Notes: generated by a model from the letters alone, not told the origin. DNA of 64,000 nucleotides from Loripinus fragilis (GCA_964019695.1 OZ026521.1:32895601-32959600); one strand, 5' to 3'; positions 48,654-60,421 are shown, numbered from the stretch's first letter. Program-made: numbers and translations.

Positions 48654-49186
48654 AGACTTATCTATTGATGAGATGGTACGGGCCTGATGCTTTGGCTGTT
48701 TGTCGGGCCCACCGGGGTTTACCTGTTGGATTTCTTTTGCTCCGGTATTCAGTTTAATTTACTGTTGAGTCCTTATCCTTGCTTTATCTCCTTGTTATAT
48801 CTTGATTTATATGTTTTAGGAGATGAGGCATTGATAAGTTAGGGGTCTTTCATGCAAACCAAATATCTATGTGTCTTGATCCAAATCTGAATTAAGGGTG
48901 AGGTTGGCGCCGTTAAACCGGTTTAAGCCCTCCAGTAAAATATTTTACTGACCGTTCCAAGGCGGTACTTCTTTTGTGGATCTTTTTTGTTTTTGTTCTG
49001 TCTTGTGTTTGCTGTGTCTTTGTGCCCATCTGTTTATGTGTGCTTTGTGGTCACCTGCTGGGAATGGGCTGACCTCTTGGCTCTCGTTTGTGGTGTCTAC
49101 TGTGAGTTTGTCACTTTCCCATTGGTATCCTGGGCCAGGTGTGGTACTTGATTGTATCGATTCCTGATCTTTGCACCCTTACTTAC
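47357..49186 (+). mobile_element. 5'-truncated reverse-transcriptase retroelement with TTTAAA target duplication
   Basis: The paralogous intron at 62230-62245 reads aatgcatttaaatcaaattc without interruption. Here aatgcatttaaa (ending 47356) is followed by 1830 bp and then tttaaatcaaattc (from 49187). Borders and the 6-bp duplication tttaaa are therefore set by the empty site. The element carries a broken RT frame, then about 530 bp of 3' sequence ending gatctttgcacccttactta. That 3' end recurs in at least seven other truncated copies in the window. The (TTAC)-type end, 5' truncations and short target duplication fit target-primed reverse transcription. The family is possibly Penelope-like; this is not established. 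Confidence 0.88.
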
Positions 49187-49220
49187 TTTAAATCAAATTC
49201 AATAATATCATTTGATTTAG

Positions 49221-49340
49221 GCAGTAGAGAAGTATACATCAATTCAGACCCAAGCCAAGAATTCACACAAACATTTGAAATGACAATTTGTGTAAAAGAT
49301 AGAAGAAACAAAGTGTGTGACACTCTAACAATTATTTTCA
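49221..49340 (+). CDS. Cadherin-like gene exon B2
   Basis: This 120-nt, phase 1-1 exon keeps intact splice sites (ttgatttag, gtaagt) and an open frame reading GSREVYINSDPSQEF, TICVKDRRNKVCDTL and a final strand. It differs from B3 by only a few residues (SREV for SGEV, TQ for SQ, TI for TT, D for G). The glycine of the usual TG/SG-x-I position is Arg here. The retroelement insertion leaves only 34 bp of original intron before the acceptor, so branch-point use may be altered. It lies between two broken exons, so it is probably not translated in its old context. Confidence 0.7.
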
Positions 49341-49633
49341 GTAAGTATTGAAAAGGGAGCGAGTATGACCAGAAATGTCACATTCACATATAACCCACAC
49401 CACTTATTTGATTATAATGAAGCCTAAAAGTTTTCTAATTTGCTGACATTGAAACGAAATGTATTCTGAAGCTTTATTGTTATTATTGTGAAACAGTTAT
49501 TTATTAATCAACCTTTGACAAACCAATGATGAAATACTCATGCATTATTATTATAAAAAAAATGAAATAAATTATGATCGTGCATTATATTTGTTTGACA
49601 ACCTTTTTGAAAATTGACCTTTGTTTATTTCAG

Positions 49634-49828
49634 ATGGATGTTTTCAAACAACAGTGTGAACTGACCAGTCAAATTTAAATCTCATTGATACGCATGGTAT
49701 TGGAAAAGAATTATTCACAATGGAAGTTCCTACACCTTCAGATTTATTTAGTGGACAGGCATTTACAGGTCTTCAATTCTCAATTGAGAATTCTACACTT
49801 GATGTTGCAACAATAAATTCCACCACAG
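49634..49828 (+). pseudogene. Exon relic C2 with nonsense codon
   Basis: The length (195 nt), splice sites (tttcag, GT at 49829) and sequence match C3 almost throughout. At 49657-49659 TGA replaces the TGT of C3, so the second cysteine of the conserved C-x5-C pair becomes a stop (CFQTTV then stop). The rest (NLNLIDTHGIGKELFTMEVP and beyond) is still open, which suggests recent decay. A 5.2-kb transposon starts 22 bp after the donor. Confidence 0.88.
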
Positions 49829-49850
49829 GTTGGTAAAAATGCCTTACATA

Positions 49851-52800
49851 TGGTAGAGCAAAAAACTGGCAAAAAGTCGCTTATTTAAGGCGGAACCCCT
49901 CCCCATCTGTAAAATGGAAAACGATTGCATGAATGGTATGGCAAGATGTTGAAGTTTCTTGGATCGCCGGAATTACTTGTTCAAAGAGGGGCAATGGTGT
50001 TAAAATTTGGCAAAAATTTCATTTTTAGAAGTGAAATTGCGAATTCCTGAAATCCATTTGCAGAAACAGATACACGACACCGGCAAAGAAAGATCGAAAA
50101 ATGATCATTGAGTTTTATATAATCATGACCCGACTTTATTATAAAGTCAAAGTCAGAAATAAAATGTCTTTATTTTTGGGTGAAAATCAGTATTTTTTTT
50201 AAAAAAACATCCATTTTTTTGTAATCTGACGGGTAAAGTTTTTAAAATTTAAAGTTTTTGCTTATCTTGTTTTAAATTTGATGCTGCATTATTCAACTTA
50301 CATATATCTTGCCGTGTTTACTTATAAGACCTGCCAAAATATTTTCTTATTTGGCCTCGAAAACGGACATTTTTATATTCAGGTATATTTTGGGAAATGC
50401 ATGTTTTGCTATTTCATAGATATCAGGGCATTGTCATATTTTGAAAATGACGTACATATAGTAAACATATCGAATGGAAACAGCATTTATCATGTTCTGT
50501 GATATTATATCAAGTATTGACACACACTAAAAGGGGACCAAGTGACCCTGGATTGCTCACCTGAGTTTTTGTTTAAATCTCTAATCTATATGTATCTATT
50601 AAAAACTTACCACGCTCTGGTGAACCCTTGGTGGGGCCATTTTTGTCCCCAGAACTCTATTTAGAGCAAATTTAAATATGGTCCATCCACTGGGTAATAT
50701 CTGGGATCAAGACCTAGTGGTTTCAAATCAGGAGATTTTGTACGTTACAATTTATAAGTCAATGTAAATTCTGTGACATCCAGGATGAGGCCATTTTGAC
50801 CATATAACCACGATTTGAGCAAACTCGGTAGAGTACCACTAGGTGATGTTACATACGAAATATCAAAACTTTAGGGCATTTTGTTTTCTGGCAAGATTGT
50901 CTTTTAATGTTTTCTCTAAGTAACCTATTTATCGAGGAAAAACTGGCAACTTATAAATCGCTCAGTTGAAGTGGAACCTCTCCCTACTTGAAAAATAGGA
51001 TTATGACATATCAATGGAAAGTTTTATAACTGTACACTATGAAACCACAGGAATTACTTTTCAAAACAGGGGCAGTGACTCTCTTTTAGGCTTCAAAGAA
51101 GGGCACCCTCATTCAAAGAATCATTAATAGCATCTAAAATAAGCAAAAGTTGGCTGAATGAAAAGAAATGCAAAAGTGCAAATAATTACAATATGTTTAA
51201 AGCATATGGGGCGTTTATTTAACCATATAAGGTATGCATTAAAACACTTAGGCCTTTGTAAATGTATTACCTAAGAACGCGGATCTGACCAAATGGACAT
51301 TAAGGAAGCCAAGTATTTATTATGTAAGAGACATTTGAAAAAATACTTAAAATAACATAACATTACATACTTTTATATTTCCTTGAAAATACTTTTAAAC
51401 TTTGATACCATCAAAATAACAAACGTTTCTGATTAAACTTTTTTTAAGTTTTCTATAAGGGTTGTTGCCATGTGAACACTCCGACCACAACACCTACAAG
51501 TGGGTCATTTTGAATGTCTATAGTATGATCTAGAAGATACGTTTTCTGCATTTTCATCATCACATGTATAAGACATAAGAAAACTTTGTATTTGCTAGAT
51601 TCTTATGGTGAGCATGCAATAATCAACAAACGAATATAGACCAACGCTCTGACGTCATCATACGGTTAAGGCAATTATTGACGTTATATTCCAAACCTGA
51701 TTACATATGTTGTTTATTACATCCATATAATCATCAGTTTCAAAGATAATCACTTCAAATTTTCAGGAAATGCTCTAAACATGTACGAGGTAATACTTTG
51801 CAGATGAAACATTAGCCTGATTTTAATTATCGCGACCATAGGGTAGCTTTCATCATATTCTGACCCATATATGCAGAATGGAAGTACCTGATTTATCATT
51901 TTGACATCATTATTAAGTACCATGATAACATTTATTTTAGTCTATTGTCTTCATTTTACACATATTGTCAGCGCGTACGATTTGAACGCATTCCAAATCA
52001 AGCATGGTCTTTTTATCCATCAGCTAATTAAAATATAGGTTTGCCTTTGGGTATTAGTAGTAGCATGGAGTTTGTGCGTCACCACTTGTCCTCCTAAATC
52101 TGTTTTAAAGAGAAACTATGTTAGTGCTACAACAAGAACTTGCCATTTAACTTAATGCCTCGATGTTTATATTTGCCTATAGTGTGTTTTTCAAATTTGG
52201 AGTTAAGGTCAAGGTCAAACTAAGACAAAATATGTAATACGACTCATAACATGAACTCTTCTCTCATTTTTACAACCAAGGGTGTTCATATATGGCACAA
52301 TGATTGTCTGTAGGGTGTAGATTACAACATAGGGTTCTTATCACCGCTTTGCCTTTGGTGTCAAAAGACAAGGTCAAATATACTAACAATCAGTTTATGG
52401 CTTGTTACGCGAACTCCTCCTTCATTTTTGACCAAGGGTGTTCATACTTAGCACAATTATTGCTTATGGTATGTAAATTACTAAGAACGTTACATATCAC
52501 CGTTATGGCCCTGAAGTCTAATTTAATTAAAATCTGTCTTACAGTGGCATGTTTTGACAGAGGTGCTTCATATTTTGTAGAGTAATTGCCAATATGACAT
52601 TTGAGCCTTAATTTTCAAAATAATTTGAAGCCGGTTGTATGGATTTTAAAGCAATATCTCTAACATGTTTGTTGTAGATGGTTCATATTTTGCACACTGA
52701 TTGTCTAAGGTGCGCTTTTGTCAATAATAGCTTCTGACTGCTGATATGACCTTTGTATCAAAGTTCAATGTCAAACTGTTTAAAACCCTACATTTTGAAC

Positions 52801-55070
52801 CCTCAAAGTGGTACTAATCATAAATGTGTTTATGACTCTCCTAAGTTCTATGCGAGGCAGACCAAATAGAGGGTTATGAATTCCTTGCATGTGGTAATAA
52901 AGAGGTCCTTAAAGAGTTTAGCTATTTTCTGATAAAATATTTAAAAAAATATTATTTAGTAATGCATTCTGTTTAGAAAGAGATGTATAAATGACCATAT
53001 TTGAGACACTGGCTTTTTTAAGGTTTTATGATGGCACAATCTCCTCCTAAATTACATGTTAGATTTTAACCAAACTTTGATTCAGGAATGATTCTTATAT
53101 GACCCTCTTAAATAATTGTTCAAATAATTTAGTCCATTGCATATCTAGGTCACATGGGTTAAAACAGATTTTCAAAATGAAAATCTATTTGTTTGAAACC
53201 ACAATGCCTAGAGTCTAAATATTTTGTATGTAGCCTCCACCAAGTTTGTTCAAATTATAGCCCTATGATTTAAATGGCACATTCCTGGAGGTGACATATT
53301 TTACATAGGTATGTGATCACCTGCTGGGAAAGGGCTTATCTCTTGGCTCTCTTGTGTGTGGTGTTTTCTTGTATTTTGTCACTTTTGCATATGGTGTCTC
53401 TAAATGGTATAGATTTCTAGGTTTTGCCCTCTGCTTTACTTTATATTGGGAAAACAAACCAAATCTTCTTGTCTGAAACAACAATGCCTAGTACCTTGAT
53501 TTTTGGTATGCAACATCACTTAGTACGCCCCTATCACTTTTATTGAATTTTGGGCACATGGACTATTAAGTGGACCCGCCTGCGAGGTCACACATTCACT
53601 AGGAATCTATTGGGGAAAAGTTCTTGTCTGACACCACCATAGAACATTGCTATTATATATGTAGCATCACCTAGTATATCTCTACTAAGTTTGTTCACAT
53701 AATGACCCTTATGCAAAAAACTGGCCCCACCCTGACGTCACATGTTTTACATAGGCTTATATATGAAACACTTAAAATAGTCTAGTCTGAAACCACAGAA
53801 CCTAGAGTCTCTATTTGGCATGTAGCATCATCTAGTAGACATACTAAGTTTGTTGAAAATTATGGCCCTGTGGCTGAGAATGAGGCCGCCTCGGGGATCA
53901 AGGTTTTATATATAGCTTAAAAAGACCACATAGTAAAAACATTCTTGTCAAATACCAAAAGGCTTGATATTTGATATGTAGCATCACCAAGTGGTACTCT
54001 ACCAAGTTTGCTCAAATCATGGCTCCATGGTCAAAATGACATCGTCCTGGAGATCACAGAGTTTATATGAGGCTGCTATTGTTCTTGGACTTCCTCTCGG
54101 TGCCTTGGGATTGTATGCAGTTTATGAGTGTGGCATTTCCTGGTCATACATTCTTTTTTACATTGACTAACATATAGTGAAAACATAAAAAAAAATTGTC
54201 TGAAACCACTAGAGCCCTGATACTTGGTATGTAGCATCAGCTGGTAAAAAAACATTTGAATATGTTCCTATTATGACTCTGGGACCATACATGGACCACA
54301 AGGCAGGTCATTAGGAGCGTGGCCAGTTTCCAATAGATACCTCTAGATAAGATGTTTAAAACAAAACTCAGGTGAGCGATCCAGGGTCACTTGGTCCTCT
54401 TTTTTATTATGCCATTACTTGATATGATATCATAGTACTTGATAAATGCTATTCCCATTTGAAATGTTTACTATATGTACGTCATTTTCTTAATATGGCA
54501 TTGTCCAGATATACAAGTAATAGCAATACATGGATTTCACAAAATATACCTGAATATCAAAATGCCGGATTTCGAGGTAAAAATTAAAATATTTTGGTGG
54601 GTTTTTTAAGCATACACGACAGAGATATATGTAAGTTGAATAATTCAGCATCAAATTTGAAACAAGTTAAATAACAACTCTAAATTTTAAAGCTTTATCA
54701 GCCAGATTACAAAAATTCGTGTTTAAATATATAAAAAACACCAATTTTCACCCAAAAATCAAGACATTAAAATTCCGGTTTTGACACCATAATAAAATCA
54801 GAGTGGACTTATATAAGACTCAATAATCATTTTTCAGTCATTCTTTGCTGGTGTCATGTATCTGTTGCTGCAAATGGATTTCAGAAATTCGCAATTTCAC
54901 TTCTATAAACGAAGTTTTTGCCAAATTTTAATACTACTGCCCCTCTTTGCAAAAGTAATTCCGGCGATCCAAGAAGCTTCAACATCTTGTCGAATCATTC
55001 ATACAATCATTTTCCATTTTACAGATGGGGAGGGGTTATCGGTCAATTTTCGCTAGTTTTTGCTCTACCA
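49851..55070. mobile_element. Long-arm inverted-repeat transposon, 5.2 kb, 3-bp target duplication
   Basis: The outer ends are tggtagagcaaaaa at the left and tttttgctctacca at the right. Arms of about 0.7 kb (49851 to about 50575, and about 54350 to 55070) are inverted copies with small indels, for example aggggaccaagtgaccctgg inverted to ccagggtcacttggtcctct. The paralogous site at 62881-62925 reads gcgttagataagaaac without insertion. Here the flanks are cttacata and ataagaaaag, so ATA (49848-49850 and 55071-55073) is duplicated. The interior has degenerate tandem repeats (accaagtttgttcaaattat units at 53060-54060) and no recognised transposase. No superfamily assigned. Confidence 0.87.
53314..53435 (+). 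mobile_element. Retroelement 3'-end fragment nested in the long-arm element
   Basis: The stretch cacctgctgggaaagggctt, then ggtgttttcttg and ttctaggttttgccctctg, is a diverged piece of the 3' family. It interrupts a tandem unit (tttacatagg | tatgtg ... tattgggaaa) of the surrounding element. Confidence 0.65.
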
Positions 55071-56243
55071 ATAAGAAAAGCTTTATTAACAGTAATATAC
55101 ATATATTATATACCTGTAAGGGAAATAGCTTTCCATTAATAAATCAAAGGTTGAACAAAATTAAACACGAATCTGAGGTTTTTTACCTTTTTAGTTCAAG
55201 AAAACCCGAGTATTCTGTGTATGTTTTGAGGCTAATATTGCAAAAAAATCACTATTTGTAGAGTTTTGTATTATCCACAATTAAGCTTACTAACCTGGTA
55301 TAACCAACATTTAATCTGATATAATAAAGCTTTCAATGACTTTAGTTTTCTATGGCGTGGACCTTCATTTGTAAATTAAAAGCAAACATTTTTCTATCAT
55401 GAATTTGATTAATCATAAAACGTCAATGTTAATAGGAAAATTATTTCATTTACATGTTTTCAATACTCAAATAAGAAACATGTAGCATATTTTGACCACA
55501 CTATATAGCAATAAGCACCTTATAATAAGAGACAATTTTAATAAATATGTTCTTTAAAACAAATACTTTTGAAGCAAAGAATACACCAAAGAAGTAAAGG
55601 TGGAGAGTGTGCCTGTTTTCTTGACAGACTAGCTAGTTGCAGCCATTTAGGGGTCATCAGTGACTCTCTTATGGTTTCAAAGTTCTATAATGGAATCAAT
55701 GATCCCAAAGGACAAGAAAATAAAATCTACACTATAGTGAAGGGCAGGAAGACATTCTTCTTTGGCCACACAGTTCCATTCATCATCTGTACTGAAGTCA
55801 AATATGTTCTTAAAAGGTTATCATTTTAAGTCTTGTCTGATTTCGTATTTGGAAAAAACAAACCTATAGATAACACACTGGTAGCTATCCATTTGGTTGT
55901 GTGGGTTACCAATATAGAAAATGTTATACAGTTTTTTAAGCTGTTTATTGCTGCTGACTTTTGTAAACCAAAAATGTCATGTTGTCTTTTCTCTTTAAAC
56001 CTTTGCTTGTGTGTGTGTAAAAAAAGTTATATTAGGCTTGTAGTTTGTGGCAGTGTTGTTGCACTATAAATACTCTTCATCTTAAATATGTTCATACTAA
56101 TTAACAATTAGATTTTCAAAGTTTCTGATATTAAAGATTTAAACTGCAGTAAATAATAATTACAAATATCACAAACAAAGTAAACAATTTACAGAGCATG
56201 GTTTCGATCAGACTTATGCTTCTTTTTGTATTATAATTTATAG
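55071..56243. other. Intron C-D of module 2, start duplicated at window end
   Basis: The stretch 55071-55330 matches 62893-62935 followed by 63774-64000 (cctttttagttcaagaaaac, ggtataaccaacatttaatc). The plus frames in 55025-55829 are incidental. Confidence 0.6.
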
Positions 56244-56388
56244 GTATTATCACTACTAGTGGTCAATTACAGTCTATCCTTCTTACCCAGATAAAAATTT
56301 CTCAATAGTTGTGAGAGTGGGCAATTCAGAGTCATGTAGCTATTATTCCACTTGCACAATGACACTTACAGTGAAATTTACAAACATG
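56244..56388 (+). CDS. Cadherin-like gene exon D2, frameshifted or using an internal acceptor
   Basis: The homologous acceptor (ttatag, ending 56243) and the donor (gtaagt at 56389) give 145 nt, whereas D1 has 143. The first segment, before the common ITV strand, has 22 nt instead of 23. This shifts the frame and puts TAG inside the exon. Downstream the D class is intact: SITVYPSYPDKNFSIVVRVG, NSESCSYYSTC and a strand ending KFTNM. A second AG at 56271-56272 (aattacag) would give a 116-nt exon in phase 1-0 and restore the frame with about ten residues lost. Either module 2 is broken here too, or this acceptor has taken over. Confidence 0.7.
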
Positions 56389-57017
56389 GTAAGTATTCTC
56401 TAACTTTTGTTTCACTGTAACATTTTTGGCACGACGCAACAAAATGTCACAGCTAACAATGAACTCAGCATGTCTACAACAAAGTCATATGGTTTACACA
56501 GTTTGTGATGCTAGTATCATTACTGAATTAACATGTTTGAAATTAAATCAATCAAATTAAACACGTTATATATCCTTTGACAGAGTTTTGTTAAAGATTG
56601 AACGCCTATCAATAAATCAACAAATTACTTGCTCATTAAATATCCACATAATAAAAAAAAAAACTGTCATACATGGTTTAAATGCGTTTGTAGGTTAATA
56701 AAATGATTATTTATTTAGTTCAATTATGTTCAAAAATGTATGCATTAAAAATAAGCATAAGCGATTATATGTCAAATTGTTGACTAAACTCTGGACGTTA
56801 CAACAAGTAATGCCCTATCCCTTGAAAACGTTTTTAAAATATGGTTACCATTTACTTAGGTAAAATAAAACAATTCTCATTGCTTTTGAAAAAAAGTTAG
56901 GCAAAACGATGACATTCTCCTGTCCTAAAGAATATATGCCCTCTTTTGACTTTCAAAGCAGTAAAACAAGCTATTGGCCATTTACATATAATATTTTTTA
57001 ATATAGGACTTTATGAT
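56389..57017. other. Intron sequence, nothing recognised
   Basis: AT-rich sequence without an exon or repeat border. Confidence 0.4.
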
Positions 57018-58270
57018 TATCCCCCGACGAAGTCGGAGGGATATAGTTTTGGCGTCGTCCGTGCGTCCGTCCGTCCATTCCGTCCGTCCGTCCGTCCGGA
57101 TCCATATCTCAGTACCTATTGATCAGATTTAATTCATTCTTGGTACAAATAATTAGTACCACGGACTCTCGATATCCTGTAAGTTTGGTCAAAATCCACC
57201 CCTTAACACTTGATTTATTGCCCTTGTTTGAGTATAGGCAATTATAAGGCAAAACCTATATTAGCTTTTTTGTTTGATGATCTTCTCATTTCATCAAAGC
57301 TATTTTATTTAACAACTTCTCACTATAGACCATGATTGCCAAGTGCCTGTAGATAAGAATGACAGTGTCAAAATTTTACCCCACCCCCTTTGACCCCACC
57401 TAAGGGGTCAAAGGTCAAATATTTAAATTTCGCAATAACTAAGGCAATTATTAATATTTAATGCTGAAATTTCGCATGCAGGCAGAGCAGCAATAGATAT
57501 GAAACATATCAAATGGGATTTCAGTCTGAAGGCCTTGGTCCGAGCCCCTTGGATGGACTTAGGGGACGGGACCAAGGCCAAAATTAAACTTTTTCAGAAT
57601 ATGGTCATGTTGCATATCAAATTAAAGCTGACGACGCTGGCAGCAAAATGGTAGCAAATATTTTGCCCACAGACACGCCCTCAACCCAGGGGGTGGGGTC
57701 AAAAGGTCAAACTATATTTTTTTCTGAAAGTAGTCATGTTGCATATCAAATTAAAGCTGACGACACTGGCAGCAACATGGTAGCAAATATTTTGCCCACA
57801 GACACACCCTTGACCCAGGGGGTGGGGTCAAAAGGTAAAACTATATCTTTTACTGAAAGTAGTCATGTTGCATATTAAATTAAAGGGAATTGAGCACAGA
57901 GCACCATGAAAGCAAGTATGCTGTCATTACACACACCAACGACCCCTGGGGTGGGGTCAAAAGGTCATTTTTGTTCTTTTCTAAAAGTGGTCATGTTGTA
58001 TATCAAAGTAAAGTGGAATAAGTGTAGACCTACATGCAATGCAACACTTTGAATTTACACACACTCTTGACCTCTGAGGTTGGGTTTAAAGGTCAGTTCT
58101 TGAAATTGTGCGGATTTAAGTATATTTTTATTGAACTAAGGACTAAAACATACTTGACAGGCATTTGTTAATATCTGAATGATACTGTAGGTGAACTTAG
58201 GATTAGGTAAATGGGATTTATGTTTTGTGGTTTACATGTTTCTCCCAAATAATCCTTCTTCGGGGGATAT
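57018..58270. repeat. Dispersed repeat block with tandem units of about 130 bp
   Basis: The block begins cccccgacgaagtcggaggg with a gtccgtccgtccg tract and ends near cttcttcgggggatataaat, a weak inverted match to the start. In 57590-58010 a 130-bp unit (gtcatgttgcatatcaaatt, tagcaaatattttgcccaca, cccagggggtggggtcaaaa) repeats three to four times with rising divergence. The open frame at 57648-57878 is made of this repeat. Confidence 0.8.
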
Positions 58271-58864
58271 AAATTCGTCGAATTTGCCTTGTTTTTTCTT
58301 GTATTCTAGTTAAATTAGTGATGAAATTCCATTCCCATTGTAAACAGAAGCGATGTATATATATTTGTGATTTAGTAGAAAGACCTAGATCTGAATAGGG
58401 TATAGTTAAAGGATATATTTTGCTGTTTAATGGAAAATTAAAAGGCACTCATTTCACTTCATTATAATTAAAATTGTGATTTCCATTAAAATATGTTATA
58501 TCCATTACATGAGCAATGAAAAATAGCTGATATCTGTTTTCATGAGTAGTCGTTAGAAGAATTTTGAAGAGAAAGAGAAAGCTGGTTGCTTTGCTATTAT
58601 TGTCTTACAGCTGTATTGTTACTATAAATGTTCTGTGACGCTTCCTTGTGGTGCAGTAGATTTTTCTGCAGTGTGTGATTGTGGTATTTCCTGATCATGC
58701 TCTCTTACTTTTTACATTAACGTATACAGTAGTAAATAAAGTAGTTATACTTGACTTATTTAGTTATGAGAAAAATAATACCACTTAGGTTGTGCAACAG
58801 TTGAAAATTGTGAAGTCCATTAAATGAATGAATCAAATGAGCATACTTTGTTTTCATGTTTCAG
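58271..58864. other. Intron sequence before exon E2
   Basis: Nothing recognised beyond AT-rich intron sequence and the pyrimidine-containing acceptor region of E2. Confidence 0.4.
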
Positions 58865-59054
58865 CCAATCTATATAGATGACTTTCAAGACAATGTAACA
58901 GTACTGGAAGACTATCATGACAGAAAACTTCTTCTGCCTATCTCCATATCTGATGGAAATGATGCCAACCAAGATAATGTCACATGTGTCATTATCAATA
59001 ATCCAGATCCAACGCTGATAGAACTTGTAGATGACAGAAACCATGGCAAGAACT
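58865..59054 (+). CDS. Cadherin-like gene exon E2
   Basis: This 190-nt, phase 0-1 exon has acceptor catgtttcag (ending 58864) and donor GT at 59055 (aactgtaata, a weaker donor than in E1). It reads PIYIDDFQDNVTVLEDYHDR, then a middle part with DNVTCVIINNPDPTLIELVD and the end DRNHGKN before the split codon. It corresponds to E1 in strand order, in the single cysteine and in the acidic end. Joined to F2 it forms the third repeat of module 2. Confidence 0.83.
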
Positions 59055-59364
59055 GTAATAATACTACTTGCTTAACAATAGTTATACATTGCAATTTGAC
59101 ATAAATTTTAATAACCTTGACATTTGTTTAATACCACCATCTCCCATAAACATTATTTGAAAAATAGCTGTGAGTCCATGATAATCAATATGTAATGGAG
59201 CATTGATGCGAAACGCTTGCCATTTTTTATATTTGCGGTAAAAACCAACAATTTTGATATAGGAGATTGTTGATTTTGCATACAATATCAACACTAATTA
59301 TTTTTAAAATGATACTTATTCAGAAATTGAAATGCACAAAAGCCATAATTGTTCGAAAATAAAT

Positions 59365-59470
59365 AGAGGCACTTAAGTATGTTCTTGAAAGAAGGATTTC
59401 AGCAAAAATGTAAATATATATGGACACTTAAGCATGTTCCTGAAAGAAGGATTTCAGCAAATATGAAACT
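59365..59470. repeat. Two-copy tandem repeat, unit about 57 bp
   Basis: The stretch ggcacttaagtatgttcttg ... aaggatttcagcaaaaatg is followed by ggacacttaagcatgttcct ... aaggatttcagcaaatatg. Confidence 0.85.
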
Positions 59471-60223
59471 TCAACAAATGTTCCTTTCCCAAATTAATAT
59501 GTTTCTTAACTAAAATGAAGGTTTTAATAAAGATATTGTATCAGGAATTGAAACTAATATTTTAACTTGCACTAGATGATGTAAAGCATTAGTTGTTTCA
59601 ATGTCTGTGAAGCCAGATGGTCTACTAGGATACATTAAAAGAGCTAAAGTTTCTCATTATTCTATGCAAATAAAAGTTAGAATTTTATTTCATTCTTATA
59701 TTTTTATTTTATATCATCAATTAAATATACTTAATTACCCTCTTTGTAAAATGAAGTTATCAATTTGTAATTGAGGTACTGGAAGAGCATATGAGAGAAA
59801 TTTGTGAACAAAACATATTTGTGATACGTGAATGACACCATGTAAACGTTGATAAACAAAGAAAGCTATGATTGAAGTTAGCTGCTACTCCACCAAGAGG
59901 CATGATCTTGATTAAATCATTGCTCAGTGTTTTGTTTCAAGAAATACAAGCGGCTATAAACTTTAGTTTCATATAAGGCAAATAAAATTTGAAAGTAAAT
60001 ATAAGCATACAAAATACTAGCCACGTATTACTGTTAAAACGCAGTTAAAATTTAAACTTTCTTTAGGTTTAACACGTTAAACTATCCATGGTATAAAAAC
60101 ACACACAGCTGTTACAGTTTTATGTCATAACAAATTCAATATATTAAAACGCATATTTCAGATAGAGCTTACAGGTATAAAGCTGAGTATATCTTAATGT
60201 TCTATAATTAATGTTCATTTTAG
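59471..60223. other. Intron sequence before exon F2
   Basis: AT-rich with no exon or repeat recognised. Confidence 0.4.
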
Positions 60224-60421
60224 CTTACTCTGTGTGGAAAAAGAACTGTTCTGATCCTGAGTGTGGTCCAATTTGTATTGGTGTTGGCTGCATGAATTTT
60301 CAACTAATTAAGGAATACTTCATGGAATTTGAGTGCTATGATGCATATGGTTCCTCGGACACCAAGAATCTGACTCTACTTGTTGCAGAAAATGAAGCCC
60401 CAGTTTTGCTTAATCTTCCTG
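60224..60421 (+). CDS. Cadherin-like gene exon F2
   Basis: This 198-nt, phase 1-1 exon has acceptor ttcattttag (ending 60223) and donor GT at 60422. It reads YSVWKKNCSDPECGPIC with the F-class cluster (C-x4-C-x3-C-x4-C), then FMEFECYDAYGSSDTKNLTL and the linker VAENEAPVLLNLPG. Length and cysteine spacing equal those of F0. The linker leads directly into A3 (GTADASHN). Confidence 0.88.

Noticed and set aside
55569..56069. Additional cadherin-like exons from the plus frames here
   Set aside because: They lack the exon-class cysteines and cadherin strands and have no matching counterpart in module 1.
57648..57878. A repeat protein gene reading MVANILPTDTPSTQGVGSKG twice
   Set aside because: It is the translation of a 130-bp non-coding tandem unit whose other copies are out of frame.
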